From: Vibrio sp. STUT-A11
GTDB lineage: Bacteria > Pseudomonadota > Gammaproteobacteria > Enterobacterales > Vibrionaceae
NCBI RefSeq assembly: GCF_026000435.1
Contig: NZ_AP026763.1
Coordinates: forward strand, 1,612,001-1,676,000
Length of the DNA: 64,000 bases
Direction of reading: 5' to 3'
The translations under genes were made by a program, and so were the position numbers. Positions 53,833 to 61,684 of this stretch are shown one piece after another. Below the pieces are notes generated by a model, which ran no database searches, was not told the origin of the DNA, and saw nothing but the letters and a program-made list of their open reading frames with translations. Within the stretch, counting starts at the first letter, position 1. Every line of letters begins with the position of its first letter.

Positions 53833-54688
53833 TCTAGTTTTTACTGAACAAGAGACAAGCAAATTTGTTCATATTGAGGAAGGAGACCTCAACCTCAAAC
53901 TGCATTACAACGATTGTGGCGAGGGAAGTGAAGTCGTGGTCATGCTACACGGCTCAGGACCAGGAGCGACAGGTTGGGCGAACTTTAACCGCAACATACA
54001 GCCTTTAGTTGCAGCGGGTTATCGCGTCATCCTTCTTGACTGTCCGGGTTGGGGCAAGAGTGACTCGATTGTTAATACTCAATCTCGTTCCGACCTCAAT
54101 GCGACAGCATTGAAAGGTGTGCTGGATGCACTGGATATTGAGCGCGCGCATATAATCGGTAACTCCATGGGTGGGCACTCGGCGGTCGCATTCACTCTCT
54201 CGTACCCAGAACGCGTAGGTAAATTGATTCTGATGGGTGGTGGTACTGGCGGTGCTAGCTTGTTCACCCCTATGCCAGCAGAAGGTATTAAGCGCCTAAA
54301 TCAACTTTACCGCGAGCCAACTATCGAAAATCTTAAAGAGATGATGGATATCTTCGTGTTTGATACCAGCGACCTGACTGAAGAACTATTCCAGACGCGT
54401 TTGAACAATATCCTGGCTCGCCAAGATCATCTTGATAACTTCGTTAAAAGCATCGAAGCCAATCCAAAACAGTTCCCGGATTTCTCTGCTCGATTAGGCG
54501 AGATTAAAGCCGATACTCTGGTCGTTTGGGGTCGTCAGGACCGTTTTGTTCCGTTTGATACCAGCTTACGTTTGATGGCAGGCATCCCTCAGGCGCAACT
54601 GCACGTTTTCAACCAGTGCGGTCACTGGGTGCAGTGGGAGCATGCTGATACGTTCAACCGATTGGTTGTCGACTTCATTAAGCATTAA
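53825..54688 (+). CDS. mhpC: 2-hydroxy-6-oxonona-2,4-dienedioate hydrolase
   Basis: 287 residues, alpha/beta hydrolase. The oxyanion-hole loop is [15 protein letters not shown], the nucleophile Ser is in [12 protein letters not shown], the acid in WGRQDRFVP and the His in CGHWVQWEH. It cleaves the C-C bond of the ring-fission product to succinate (or fumarate) and 2-hydroxypenta-2,4-dienoate. The start overlaps mhpB by 8 bp with GAGGAG upstream. Confidence 0.93.
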   Translation: MSNLVFTEQETSKFVHIEEGDLNLKLHYNDCGEGSEVVVMLHGSGPGATGWANFNRNIQPLVAAGYRVILLDCPGWGKSDSIVNTQSRSDLNATALKGVLDALDIERAHIIGNSMGGHSAVAFTLSYPERVGKLILMGGGTGGASLFTPMPAEGIKRLNQLYREPTIENLKEMMDIFVFDTSDLTEELFQTRLNNILARQDHLDNFVKSIEANPKQFPDFSARLGEIKADTLVVWGRQDRFVPFDTSLRLMAGIPQAQLHVFNQCGHWVQWEHADTFNRLVVDFIKH

Positions 54689-54698
54689 GGAGAGAACC

Positions 54699-55499
54699 AT
54701 GTCTGACAAGATAGAACAACTGGCACAGAGACTGCGTGAAGCAGAGCTGCAAAACCTGCCAATCTCTCCACTGCGTGACGAGATCGAAGGCGCTGGTGTA
54801 CAGCAAGCTTACGCTATCCAACGTATGAATGTATCCGTAGCGGTCGAGCAAGGTCGTCGCATCGTCGGGCGTAAAATCGGTCTGACTAACCCTAAGGTTC
54901 AGGCACAGCTGGGCGTTGATCAACCGGACTTTGGCACTCTGTTTTCCGACATGTGTGTCGGTGACAATGAAGTGGTGCCATATGAAGCGGTCTTGCAGCC
55001 AAAAATTGAAGCGGAAATCGCACTGATTTTGGCGAAAGACTTACCGCAAAGTGACCCGACTATTGCCGAAGTGATGGACGCGATTGGCTGGGTAGTACCG
55101 GCTTTAGAAATCGTTGGTAGCCGTATTCGTGACTGGGATATTAAGTTTGTTGATACCGTGGCGGACAACGCTTCCAGTGGCTTGTATGTGTTGGGCGGAC
55201 CAGCGCGTACAGTAGACGGTCTGGATTTTCGCGGCGCAACCATGACGATGTCACGCAACAACGAAGTCGTATCTCAAGGTGATGGCTCAGAGTGTCTTGG
55301 TAACCCATTAAATGCAGCAGTTTGGCTGGCTCGTACCATGAGCGCATTCGGTGAGCCATTACGTGCTGGCGATGTGGTATTGACAGGCGCGTTAGGTCCG
55401 ATGGCAGCGGTGCAGCCAGGTGACAGATTTGATGCCGAAATAACAGGAGTTGGTCGAGTGTCAGTCTCCTTTACCGAACAACAGGAGAGTGAAAAATGA
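54699..55499 (+). CDS. mhpD: 2-keto-4-pentenoate hydratase
   Basis: 266 residues from ATG 54699 (AAGGAG upstream); an in-frame start at 54642 lies inside mhpC and is rejected. Family blocks are [44 protein letters not shown] and [16 protein letters not shown]; metal-binding Glu residues occur in the EAEIA segment. It hydrates 2-hydroxypenta-2,4-dienoate to 4-hydroxy-2-oxopentanoate. Its stop overlaps the mhpF start as ATGA. Confidence 0.93.
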   Translation: MSDKIEQLAQRLREAELQNLPISPLRDEIEGAGVQQAYAIQRMNVSVAVEQGRRIVGRKIGLTNPKVQAQLGVDQPDFGTLFSDMCVGDNEVVPYEAVLQPKIEAEIALILAKDLPQSDPTIAEVMDAIGWVVPALEIVGSRIRDWDIKFVDTVADNASSGLYVLGGPARTVDGLDFRGATMTMSRNNEVVSQGDGSECLGNPLNAAVWLARTMSAFGEPLRAGDVVLTGALGPMAAVQPGDRFDAEITGVGRVSVSFTEQQESEK

Positions 55500-56431
55500 A
55501 AACCATGAAGGTAGCGATTATTGGCTCAGGCAACATCGGCACAGACTTAATGATAAAAGTGCTGCGCAATAGCCAACATCTAACCATGAGTGTCATGGTC
55601 GGGATTGACCCAGAATCTGATGGCCTGGCGAGAGCCCGCCGAATGGGAGTCACCACTACGCATGAGGGTGTGGAAGGTTTGATCAAATTGCCAGAGTTTA
55701 ATGACATCGATATCGTTTTTGATGCGACGTCGGCTAACGCGCACGTCAGTAATGATGCCCTTCTGCGTGAGGCAAAACCGGGAATTAAGCTGATTGACTT
55801 AACCCCGGCTGCGATCGGTCCTTATTGCGTACCCGTCGTAAACCTTGAGCAAAACCTATCGAAGAACAACGTGAATATGGTGACGTGTGGCGGGCAGGCA
55901 ACGATTCCTATTGTCGCGGCTGTAGCACAAGTGGCCACCGTGCATTATGCAGAGATTATTGCATCGATCAGCAGCAAATCGGCAGGGCCGGGTACTCGCG
56001 CTAACATTGACGAGTTTACCGAAACCACTTCTCAAGCCATTGAAACGGTGGGCGGCGCGAAGAAAGGCAAGGCGATCATCATTCTTAACCCGGCAGAGCC
56101 TCCTCTGATGATGCGCGATACCGTACACGTATTATGCGATAGCCAGGATGAAGACAAAGTCCGTGCATCAATCGAAGAAATGGTCAGCGCGGTTCAAAGC
56201 TATGTGCCGGGTTATCGTCTAAAACAAGCGGTTCAGTTTGAATCGATTTGCGAAGACAAGCCAGTTACGCTTCCGGGTTACGGTAAGTTCAGTGGGCTTA
56301 AAGTCTCCGCCTTTATTGAGGTCGAAGGTGCTGCTCATTATTTCCCTGCTTATGCTGGCAACCTCGATATTATGACTTGTGCGGCCATGGCGACCGCAGA
56401 ACGTATCGCTCAATCTTGTCTGAACCAATAA
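55496..56431 (+). CDS. mhpF: Acetaldehyde dehydrogenase (acylating)
   Basis: 311 residues. The NAD motif is [18 protein letters not shown], and the active-site Cys131 is in [16 protein letters not shown]. It converts acetaldehyde, channelled from MhpE, to acetyl-CoA. ATGA overlap with mhpD; mhpE follows 11 bp later. Order D-F-E is the same as in E. coli. Confidence 0.94.
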   Translation: MKTMKVAIIGSGNIGTDLMIKVLRNSQHLTMSVMVGIDPESDGLARARRMGVTTTHEGVEGLIKLPEFNDIDIVFDATSANAHVSNDALLREAKPGIKLIDLTPAAIGPYCVPVVNLEQNLSKNNVNMVTCGGQATIPIVAAVAQVATVHYAEIIASISSKSAGPGTRANIDEFTETTSQAIETVGGAKKGKAIIILNPAEPPLMMRDTVHVLCDSQDEDKVRASIEEMVSAVQSYVPGYRLKQAVQFESICEDKPVTLPGYGKFSGLKVSAFIEVEGAAHYFPAYAGNLDIMTCAAMATAERIAQSCLNQ

Positions 56432-56442
56432 GGAATACCCTC

Positions 56443-57456
56443 ATGAATGAACAAAAACTGTATATCTCAGATGTGACATTGCGTGATGGTTGCCATGCGG
56501 TTCGTCACCAGTATTCCATTGAGCAAGTTAAATCGATAGCGCGTGCGCTTGATACCGCCAAAGTTGACTCTATCGAAGTCGCTCATGGTGACGGCTTACA
56601 AGGCTCTAGTTTTAACTATGGCTTTGGCTCTCATACCGATCTCGAGTGGATTGAGGCGGTTGCTGAAGAGTTGAGTCACGCTAAAGTCGCGACGTTACTT
56701 CTGCCGGGAATTGGTAGTGTTCACGATCTTGATAACGCTTATAACGCAGGGGCGCGGATCGTACGTGTTGCGACGCACTGTACCGAAGCGGATGTATCCC
56801 GTCAGCACATTGAACATGCCCGCAAGCTAGATATGGATACGGTTGGCTTTTTAATGATGAGCCACATGACCTCGCCACAGAACTTAGCGCTGGAAGCGAA
56901 AAAAATGGAAAGCTACGGCGCTACCTGTATTTACGTGGTGGACTCGGGCGGTGCGATGACCATGCAGGACATTCGTGATCGCTTCCGCGCACTGAAAGAG
57001 GTGTTGGACCCGCAAACCGAAACCGGTATTCACGCTCATCACAATTTGAGCTTGGGTGTCGCTAACAGTTTGGTGGCGGTTGAAGAGGGCTGTAACCGGA
57101 TCGATGCGAGTTTATCAGGCATGGGCGCGGGGGCAGGTAATGCGCCACTAGAGGCCTTTATCGCTGCGGCAGACAAACTTGGCTGGAACCATGGCACCGA
57201 TTTATATGCATTGATGGATGCTGCGGATGACATTGTGAGACCACTGCAAGAGCGCCCGGTTCGTGTTGACCGTGAAACGCTTGCACTTGGCTATGCCGGT
57301 GTTTACTCGAGTTTCTTGCGTCATGCTGAGCGTGCTGCAGAACGTTACGGTCTGAATACCGTGGATATTCTGGTTGAGCTAGGTAAGCGACGCATGGTCG
57401 GTGGGCAAGAGGATATGATCGTCGATGTTGCGCTTGATTTGCTGAAAAAACGATAG
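56443..57456 (+). CDS. mhpE: 4-hydroxy-2-oxovalerate aldolase
   Basis: 337 residues from ATG 56443 (AAGGAA upstream; the frame open to 56377 overlaps mhpF). An HMGL-like TIM barrel: [13 protein letters not shown] supplies the catalytic Arg and metal Asp, [15 protein letters not shown] the metal His pair. A C-terminal DmpG-type communication domain (residues about 275-337) includes [12 protein letters not shown]. It splits 4-hydroxy-2-oxovalerate into pyruvate and acetaldehyde and passes the latter to MhpF. Confidence 0.94.
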   Translation: MNEQKLYISDVTLRDGCHAVRHQYSIEQVKSIARALDTAKVDSIEVAHGDGLQGSSFNYGFGSHTDLEWIEAVAEELSHAKVATLLLPGIGSVHDLDNAYNAGARIVRVATHCTEADVSRQHIEHARKLDMDTVGFLMMSHMTSPQNLALEAKKMESYGATCIYVVDSGGAMTMQDIRDRFRALKEVLDPQTETGIHAHHNLSLGVANSLVAVEEGCNRIDASLSGMGAGAGNAPLEAFIAAADKLGWNHGTDLYALMDAADDIVRPLQERPVRVDRETLALGYAGVYSSFLRHAERAAERYGLNTVDILVELGKRRMVGGQEDMIVDVALDLLKKR

Positions 57457-57500
57457 TCGTTCCCTCTGTAACAACACTCATTAAATAATAAATATTAAGA

Positions 57501-57528
57501 GCCGGTACTCCATGCCGATACCGGCCAT
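57501..57528. other. Hairpin between mhpE and the transporter gene
   Basis: GCCGGTA and TACCGGC arms with an 11-nt loop in the 83-bp gap, with no T tract; probably an intercistronic element, not a terminator. Confidence 0.5.
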
Positions 57529-57548
57529 CCCTACATGGAGTGAGGAAT

Positions 57549-58907
57549 ATGTCTGATCCAAAACGTGAAGCAGAGTTGAAACAGAAAAAACGTGAAAGCC
57601 GCCGAGCGGTGATTTCAAGTTATCTTGGTTCAACCGTCGAATACTATGACTTTCTGTTATACGGAAGCGCAGCAAGTCTAGTGTTTCCAGCATTGTTCTT
57701 TAGCGACTTAGACCCAAGCATGGGTATTATTCTGTCGTTTCTTACCTTGGCAACTGGCTATATTGCCAGACCAATAGGCGGGCTGCTTTTTGGTCACTTT
57801 GGCGATAAGTACGGCCGAAAGCAAATCCTGTTCATTACCCTGATGGTGATGGGGATCGTGTCTATCCTGATTGGCTTGCTACCGACGTACCAAACCATTG
57901 GTATCGCAGCGCCTATCGCTCTTCTTGCACTGAGAATTTTGCAGGGTCTGGCTGTTGGCGGGGAATGGGCTGGTGCAACCCTGATGGCGATGGAGCACTC
58001 GGGTAAAAAGTCCAAAGGTTTGGGCGCCAGTATCGCTGTTTCAGGTGGACCTTCAGGCGCTGTACTGGCGACTCTGGTTTTAGGTGGATTTTCATTAATG
58101 CCAGAAGAGCAGTTTATGAGTTGGGGCTGGCGTATACCATTCCTATTGTCGGCATTACTGGTTGTGATTGGCTTGTACATGCGTCACAGGGTCACAGAGT
58201 CACCTGACTTCGAACAGGCAAAGGCTAAAGAAGCACAACAATCAGAATCCGCTAGCGTACCTATTGTTGAGCTGTTCCGTAGTTCATCGAAAGAGATTGG
58301 CTTAGGCACTTTATCTGGCATCGCTCCACTTTTTATTCAATCCCTGTTGGCGACCTTTGCGCTTACTTACGCGGTATCCATTGGTCACAGCCGCAGCGAT
58401 GCCTTATTAATGCTGACGATTGCCAATACGCTGCATATATTCACCATTCCTTTAATGGCTGCCGTTTCCGATCGCTACGGTCGTCGTCCAGTCATGCTTA
58501 CTGGTGTCGTACTGGGTATGATTCTGATTTGGCCGATGTTTGAGCTGATCAGTCATGACAACCCATGGATGATGTTGCTTGGCTTTATCATCGGCAACCC
58601 AATTATTCAAGCCGTGATGTATGGACCAATGGGCGCCTTTATCAGTGAGAAGTTTACTACCCGTACTCGTTACACTGGGTTGTCGCTAACTTATCAGTTA
58701 ACTTCACTCATTGGTGCTGGTTTTACGCCAATTATCGCTCAGGCCCTACTTGATCAAGCCGGTGGTGGCACAAATACACACTACATCGCGATGCTGTTCT
58801 GTGTGTTGTGTGCAGTAACGGGTATTGGTGTTTACTTATCTAAAGAAACGGCCAACGTTAAACGAGACCCGGTATCAGTACACACTAAGGCGAAAGAAGC
58901 GATATAA
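57549..58907 (+). CDS. MHS-family MFS transporter, probable aromatic-acid importer
   Basis: 452 residues from ATG 57549 (GGAGTGAGG upstream). Twelve spans with the metabolite:H+ symporter marks STVEYYDFLLYGSAASL, RPIGGLLFGHFGDKYGRKQ and LQGLAVGGEWAGATLMAMEH. E. coli MhpT is from the AAHS subfamily, whereas this protein resembles ProP/KgtP/ShiA-type MHS carriers. Its place between mhpE and the IclR regulator makes 3-hydroxyphenylpropionate or a related phenylpropenoid the likely cargo. Confidence 0.85.
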   Translation: MSDPKREAELKQKKRESRRAVISSYLGSTVEYYDFLLYGSAASLVFPALFFSDLDPSMGIILSFLTLATGYIARPIGGLLFGHFGDKYGRKQILFITLMVMGIVSILIGLLPTYQTIGIAAPIALLALRILQGLAVGGEWAGATLMAMEHSGKKSKGLGASIAVSGGPSGAVLATLVLGGFSLMPEEQFMSWGWRIPFLLSALLVVIGLYMRHRVTESPDFEQAKAKEAQQSESASVPIVELFRSSSKEIGLGTLSGIAPLFIQSLLATFALTYAVSIGHSRSDALLMLTIANTLHIFTIPLMAAVSDRYGRRPVMLTGVVLGMILIWPMFELISHDNPWMMLLGFIIGNPIIQAVMYGPMGAFISEKFTTRTRYTGLSLTYQLTSLIGAGFTPIIAQALLDQAGGGTNTHYIAMLFCVLCAVTGIGVYLSKETANVKRDPVSVHTKAKEAI

Positions 58908-58931
58908 ACACCCCAACAATGTTGTGTGCTT

Positions 58932-58958
58932 AAAAACCAGTCATGTGACTGGTTTTTT
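58932..58958. terminator. Bidirectional terminator between transporter and mhpR
   Basis: AAAAACCAGTCA-TG-TGACTGGTTTTTT, a compact stem with T runs on both sides, overlapping the end of the convergent regulator gene. Confidence 0.88.
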
Positions 58959-59778
58959 ATTGCTGTACGGGATAACCAAAACGAATGGTATTTTCTGAAA
59001 CGCCTGATTCAATTTGTTTAGCAACATCTTGTAAATCTGCCAAATAGTTTTCTGCCGCTTTCTCTATCGACATCGCTTTAGCTATGTAAACCAGGTTCAG
59101 ACAGCCAAGCAAGCGGTCCTCGTCATGGATAGGAACGGCGATTGCCGCGATTTTATTTTCCTGCTGCCAGCTCTGGTTATTCTCGCCATAACCCTTTTCT
59201 CTGATATGTTGCAGTATCTTGTCTAACTCTTGTGGCTCTCTGGCCAATTGATATTCAGGGCCATCGCGTTCAGCGAGAATGGTAAGAATATTGCTCCGTT
59301 CGTTTTGCGGACAAAAAGCAAGATACGTCAGCCCGCATGCAGTTTGTAAGATAGGCAAGCGGCGTCCTACCATTGCGCGGTGAAATGATAAACGGCTGTA
59401 ACGGTGTGTCGTTTCGCGGATGACCATGGCATCGACATCCAAAGTCGTAATGTCGGTGGGCCAGACCACTTTTTCTAGTAAACCTCCAAGTAAGGGAGCA
59501 GCGACTGCAGAGATCCATTGTTCATCTCGAAATCCTTCACTTAACTCTCGCACCTTCATGGTCAAACGGAAGCTATTATCCGAGTCGCTGTAACGGACAT
59601 AACCCTCCCTTTTGAGGGTTTCGAGTATACGTTTGGCGGTCGTTCGGTGAATTCCACTTAACTCAGAGAGCTGACGTACGCTTGCACCACCATCAAGACG
59701 GTTAAGTATATTGAGCAGGTATAGCCCACGGGTTAACCCCTGGACGGTTTTATAGTTAGATGATTGGTCTTGGCTCAT
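58957..59778 (-). CDS. mhpR: IclR-family regulator, MhpR-like
   Basis: 273 residues: IclR winged HTH at residues about 9-70 (VRQLSELSGIHRTTAKRILETL) and a ligand-binding IclR domain (LPILQTACGLTYLAF, AIAVPIHDEDRLLGCLNLVY). MhpR activates the mhp operon in response to 3-(3-hydroxyphenyl)propionate. In E. coli it is divergent from mhpA at the other end; here it is convergent behind the transporter gene, while the operator lies before mhpA, so regulation in trans is expected. Confidence 0.87.
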   Translation of the reverse strand: MSQDQSSNYKTVQGLTRGLYLLNILNRLDGGASVRQLSELSGIHRTTAKRILETLKREGYVRYSDSDNSFRLTMKVRELSEGFRDEQWISAVAAPLLGGLLEKVVWPTDITTLDVDAMVIRETTHRYSRLSFHRAMVGRRLPILQTACGLTYLAFCPQNERSNILTILAERDGPEYQLAREPQELDKILQHIREKGYGENNQSWQQENKIAAIAVPIHDEDRLLGCLNLVYIAKAMSIEKAAENYLADLQDVAKQIESGVSENTIRFGYPVQQ

Positions 59779-60096
59779 GAAAGATTACAGCTTGTTTGAC
59801 GTTGCGTTCCAGAATAAATGATTTTACTGGCTAGGACGTTGCGCTATGTGGCGTTAATCCATCTTCATCTATCGGCAAAGTAGGGGAACTTGTTCGTACG
59901 GTTGCAATGCAGGATTCCCTGAAAGAGTCACTCAACGATACCTGATACCAGCGTAAAGTAATAAATCAGGATGTCATTGATTGGCATCGAGTTTAAGAAA
60001 TAAGCATTGTGTTGTTAACCATGGGTTAAAACTAATTTAATGATTGCAATGACTTGGGTTAGTATGGATATAAAACAGTATAAAGGATTAATCGTT
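59779..60096. other. Spacer between mhpR and esterase genes
   Basis: 318 bp without a gene; AAAGGA nine bases before TTG 60097. Holds the mhpR promoter; no GTGCAC double site was seen here. Confidence 0.4.
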
Positions 60097-60705
60097 TTGT
60101 CGAAACAAGTGGTGATTTTGCTTCACGGTGTCGGAAGCAATGGTAAAGACTTAAGTGCGCTGGGTGATTTCTGGAAGCCTGTACTGCCGGATACGGTATT
60201 TTTGTCTCCTGACGCGCCGTTTCATTTTGATCAGGGTGGAGAAGGGTTTCAATGGTTTAGTCTGATTGGAGTGACGTCTGAAAATCGCCCGCAACGAATT
60301 TATCAAGCCAGAAAGAGTTTTGATGAGACGATTAACCGGATTTTCTCCGAGCAAGGCATTGATCCGGACAGAGACAAGGTCGTGTTTGTTGGCTTTTCAC
60401 AGGGATCGATTATGTCTTTAGATGCGTTGGTGCGTAGTCGCTATCCGCTGGCGGGAGTTGTCGCGTTCTCGGGGCGTCTTTCTTCTCCTCAACCTCATGA
60501 AAAAAATTACCAGACACCCGTGTTTCTTGTGCACGGAAAAAGTGATCCTGTTATTCCATGGTCAGAAAGTGAAAAAGCGAAACAGCAATTGACGGACTTA
60601 GGGTTTAACGTGGAAGCTCGTTATGAAGATCACACGCAACATACTATTTCCCCAGAGGGAGCCAAGGCTGCGGCGGAATTTATTCAGAAGTGTTTTAGCG
60701 AATAA
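60097..60705 (+). CDS. Phospholipase/carboxylesterase family hydrolase (YpfH-like)
   Basis: 202 residues if started at TTG 60097, which has AAAGGA at the right distance and places the first strand (VVILLHGVGSNGKDL) at the N-terminus as in relatives; ATG 60064 or 60040 would add 11-19 residues. Catalytic Ser in VGFSQGSIMSLDAL, Asp in HGKSDPVIPW, His in DHTQHTISPE. Small soluble esterase of the Abhydrolase_2 type. No link to the adjacent two-component genes is evident. Confidence 0.8.
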   Translation: MSKQVVILLHGVGSNGKDLSALGDFWKPVLPDTVFLSPDAPFHFDQGGEGFQWFSLIGVTSENRPQRIYQARKSFDETINRIFSEQGIDPDRDKVVFVGFSQGSIMSLDALVRSRYPLAGVVAFSGRLSSPQPHEKNYQTPVFLVHGKSDPVIPWSESEKAKQQLTDLGFNVEARYEDHTQHTISPEGAKAAAEFIQKCFSE

Positions 60706-60781
60706 TCCGTCATTTCCCAGATAACGTCGGCACTTTTACTGTGTTAGTAAAAGTGCTCAAGGGTAGGATAGTCAGACTGAC

Positions 60782-61684
60782 TTATGCTCGCTCTAATATT
60801 CTAATTGATACACTTGCCGCAGAAGTTCGATTATCGACATCGAGCTTCTTATAAACCTGTTCGAGATGCTTGTTTACGGTTCGAGGACTCATCTCTAAAA
60901 TTTGCGCGATTTCCCAGTTTGTCTTTCCAAATGAAAGCCAGTAAAGCACTTGTGATTCTCTTCTGGTTAAACCCAAATGGGTTTGAAGATCTTTCTCTGA
61001 ACCGTTTTGCTTGGGCGTCGAAATACGAACCAGCGAATGGATACGGTTGTAATCACCCGCGTAACTGGCTTCTAACGGAGGAGAAAACTGTTTTAAGGTG
61101 AGTGGGGTATCTGCCGGGGACTGCATCAACCAAATGGCAATATCTTGTTGGATCTTTTGCCATGTTTCTGAAAAGTCGTCACCCAGTGAAGAAAGTAACT
61201 CCTGAGCATGAGGCGTCGCCCATTCCAGGTTCCCGTTACTGGAGACACAAAAAATATATTGTCCTGCATAATCTAAGGCAGCTTGGGCCGACTTTGCCAG
61301 ACGGGCAGATTGGCTATGGACCTTGATTCGGGCGAGTACTTCATCGGGAACGACGGGTTTGGTGATGTAATCGGTGCCGCCGGATTCAAAACCACGCATG
61401 ACATGTTTCGAGTCATTTAATCCCGTCATAAAGATAATAGGCGTCGAGGGTAAAAGTTCTTTTAGCCGAACACAGGTATCAAATCCATCCATCTCTGGCA
61501 TGATGGCATCAAGCAAGATCACGTCGGGCTGGACTTTTTGAACAATAGTCAGTGCCTGAACACCGTTAAGCGCGACGAGTACCGTAAGCCCAGCCTGATT
61601 CAACGTGGCGTTTAACATGCTGAGAGATTCAGGCGAGTCATCCACGACCAACACTGTGATGTTATTGCTTGTTATAATGCTCAT
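60782..61684 (-). CDS. Response regulator with LuxR-type HTH
   Basis: 300 residues. A receiver domain at about 9-125 has the acidic pair Asp15-Asp16, phosphoacceptor Asp59 in VILLDAIMPEMDG and Lys in YITKPVVPDEVL. A PAS-like middle (residues 130-225) precedes a C-terminal LuxR HTH (LTRRESQVLYWLSFGKTNWE, MSPRTVNKHLEQVYKKL). It overlaps the histidine kinase gene by 23 bp, so the two are partners. Likely a transcription activator; targets unknown. Confidence 0.88.
   Translation of the reverse strand: MSIITSNNITVLVVDDSPESLSMLNATLNQAGLTVLVALNGVQALTIVQKVQPDVILLDAIMPEMDGFDTCVRLKELLPSTPIIFMTGLNDSKHVMRGFESGGTDYITKPVVPDEVLARIKVHSQSARLAKSAQAALDYAGQYIFCVSSNGNLEWATPHAQELLSSLGDDFSETWQKIQQDIAIWLMQSPADTPLTLKQFSPPLEASYAGDYNRIHSLVRISTPKQNGSEKDLQTHLGLTRRESQVLYWLSFGKTNWEIAQILEMSPRTVNKHLEQVYKKLDVDNRTSAASVSIRILERA

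Noticed and set aside
57794..58180. 128-codon minus-strand frame inside the MHS transporter gene
   Set aside because: Antisense shadow of a certain membrane transporter.
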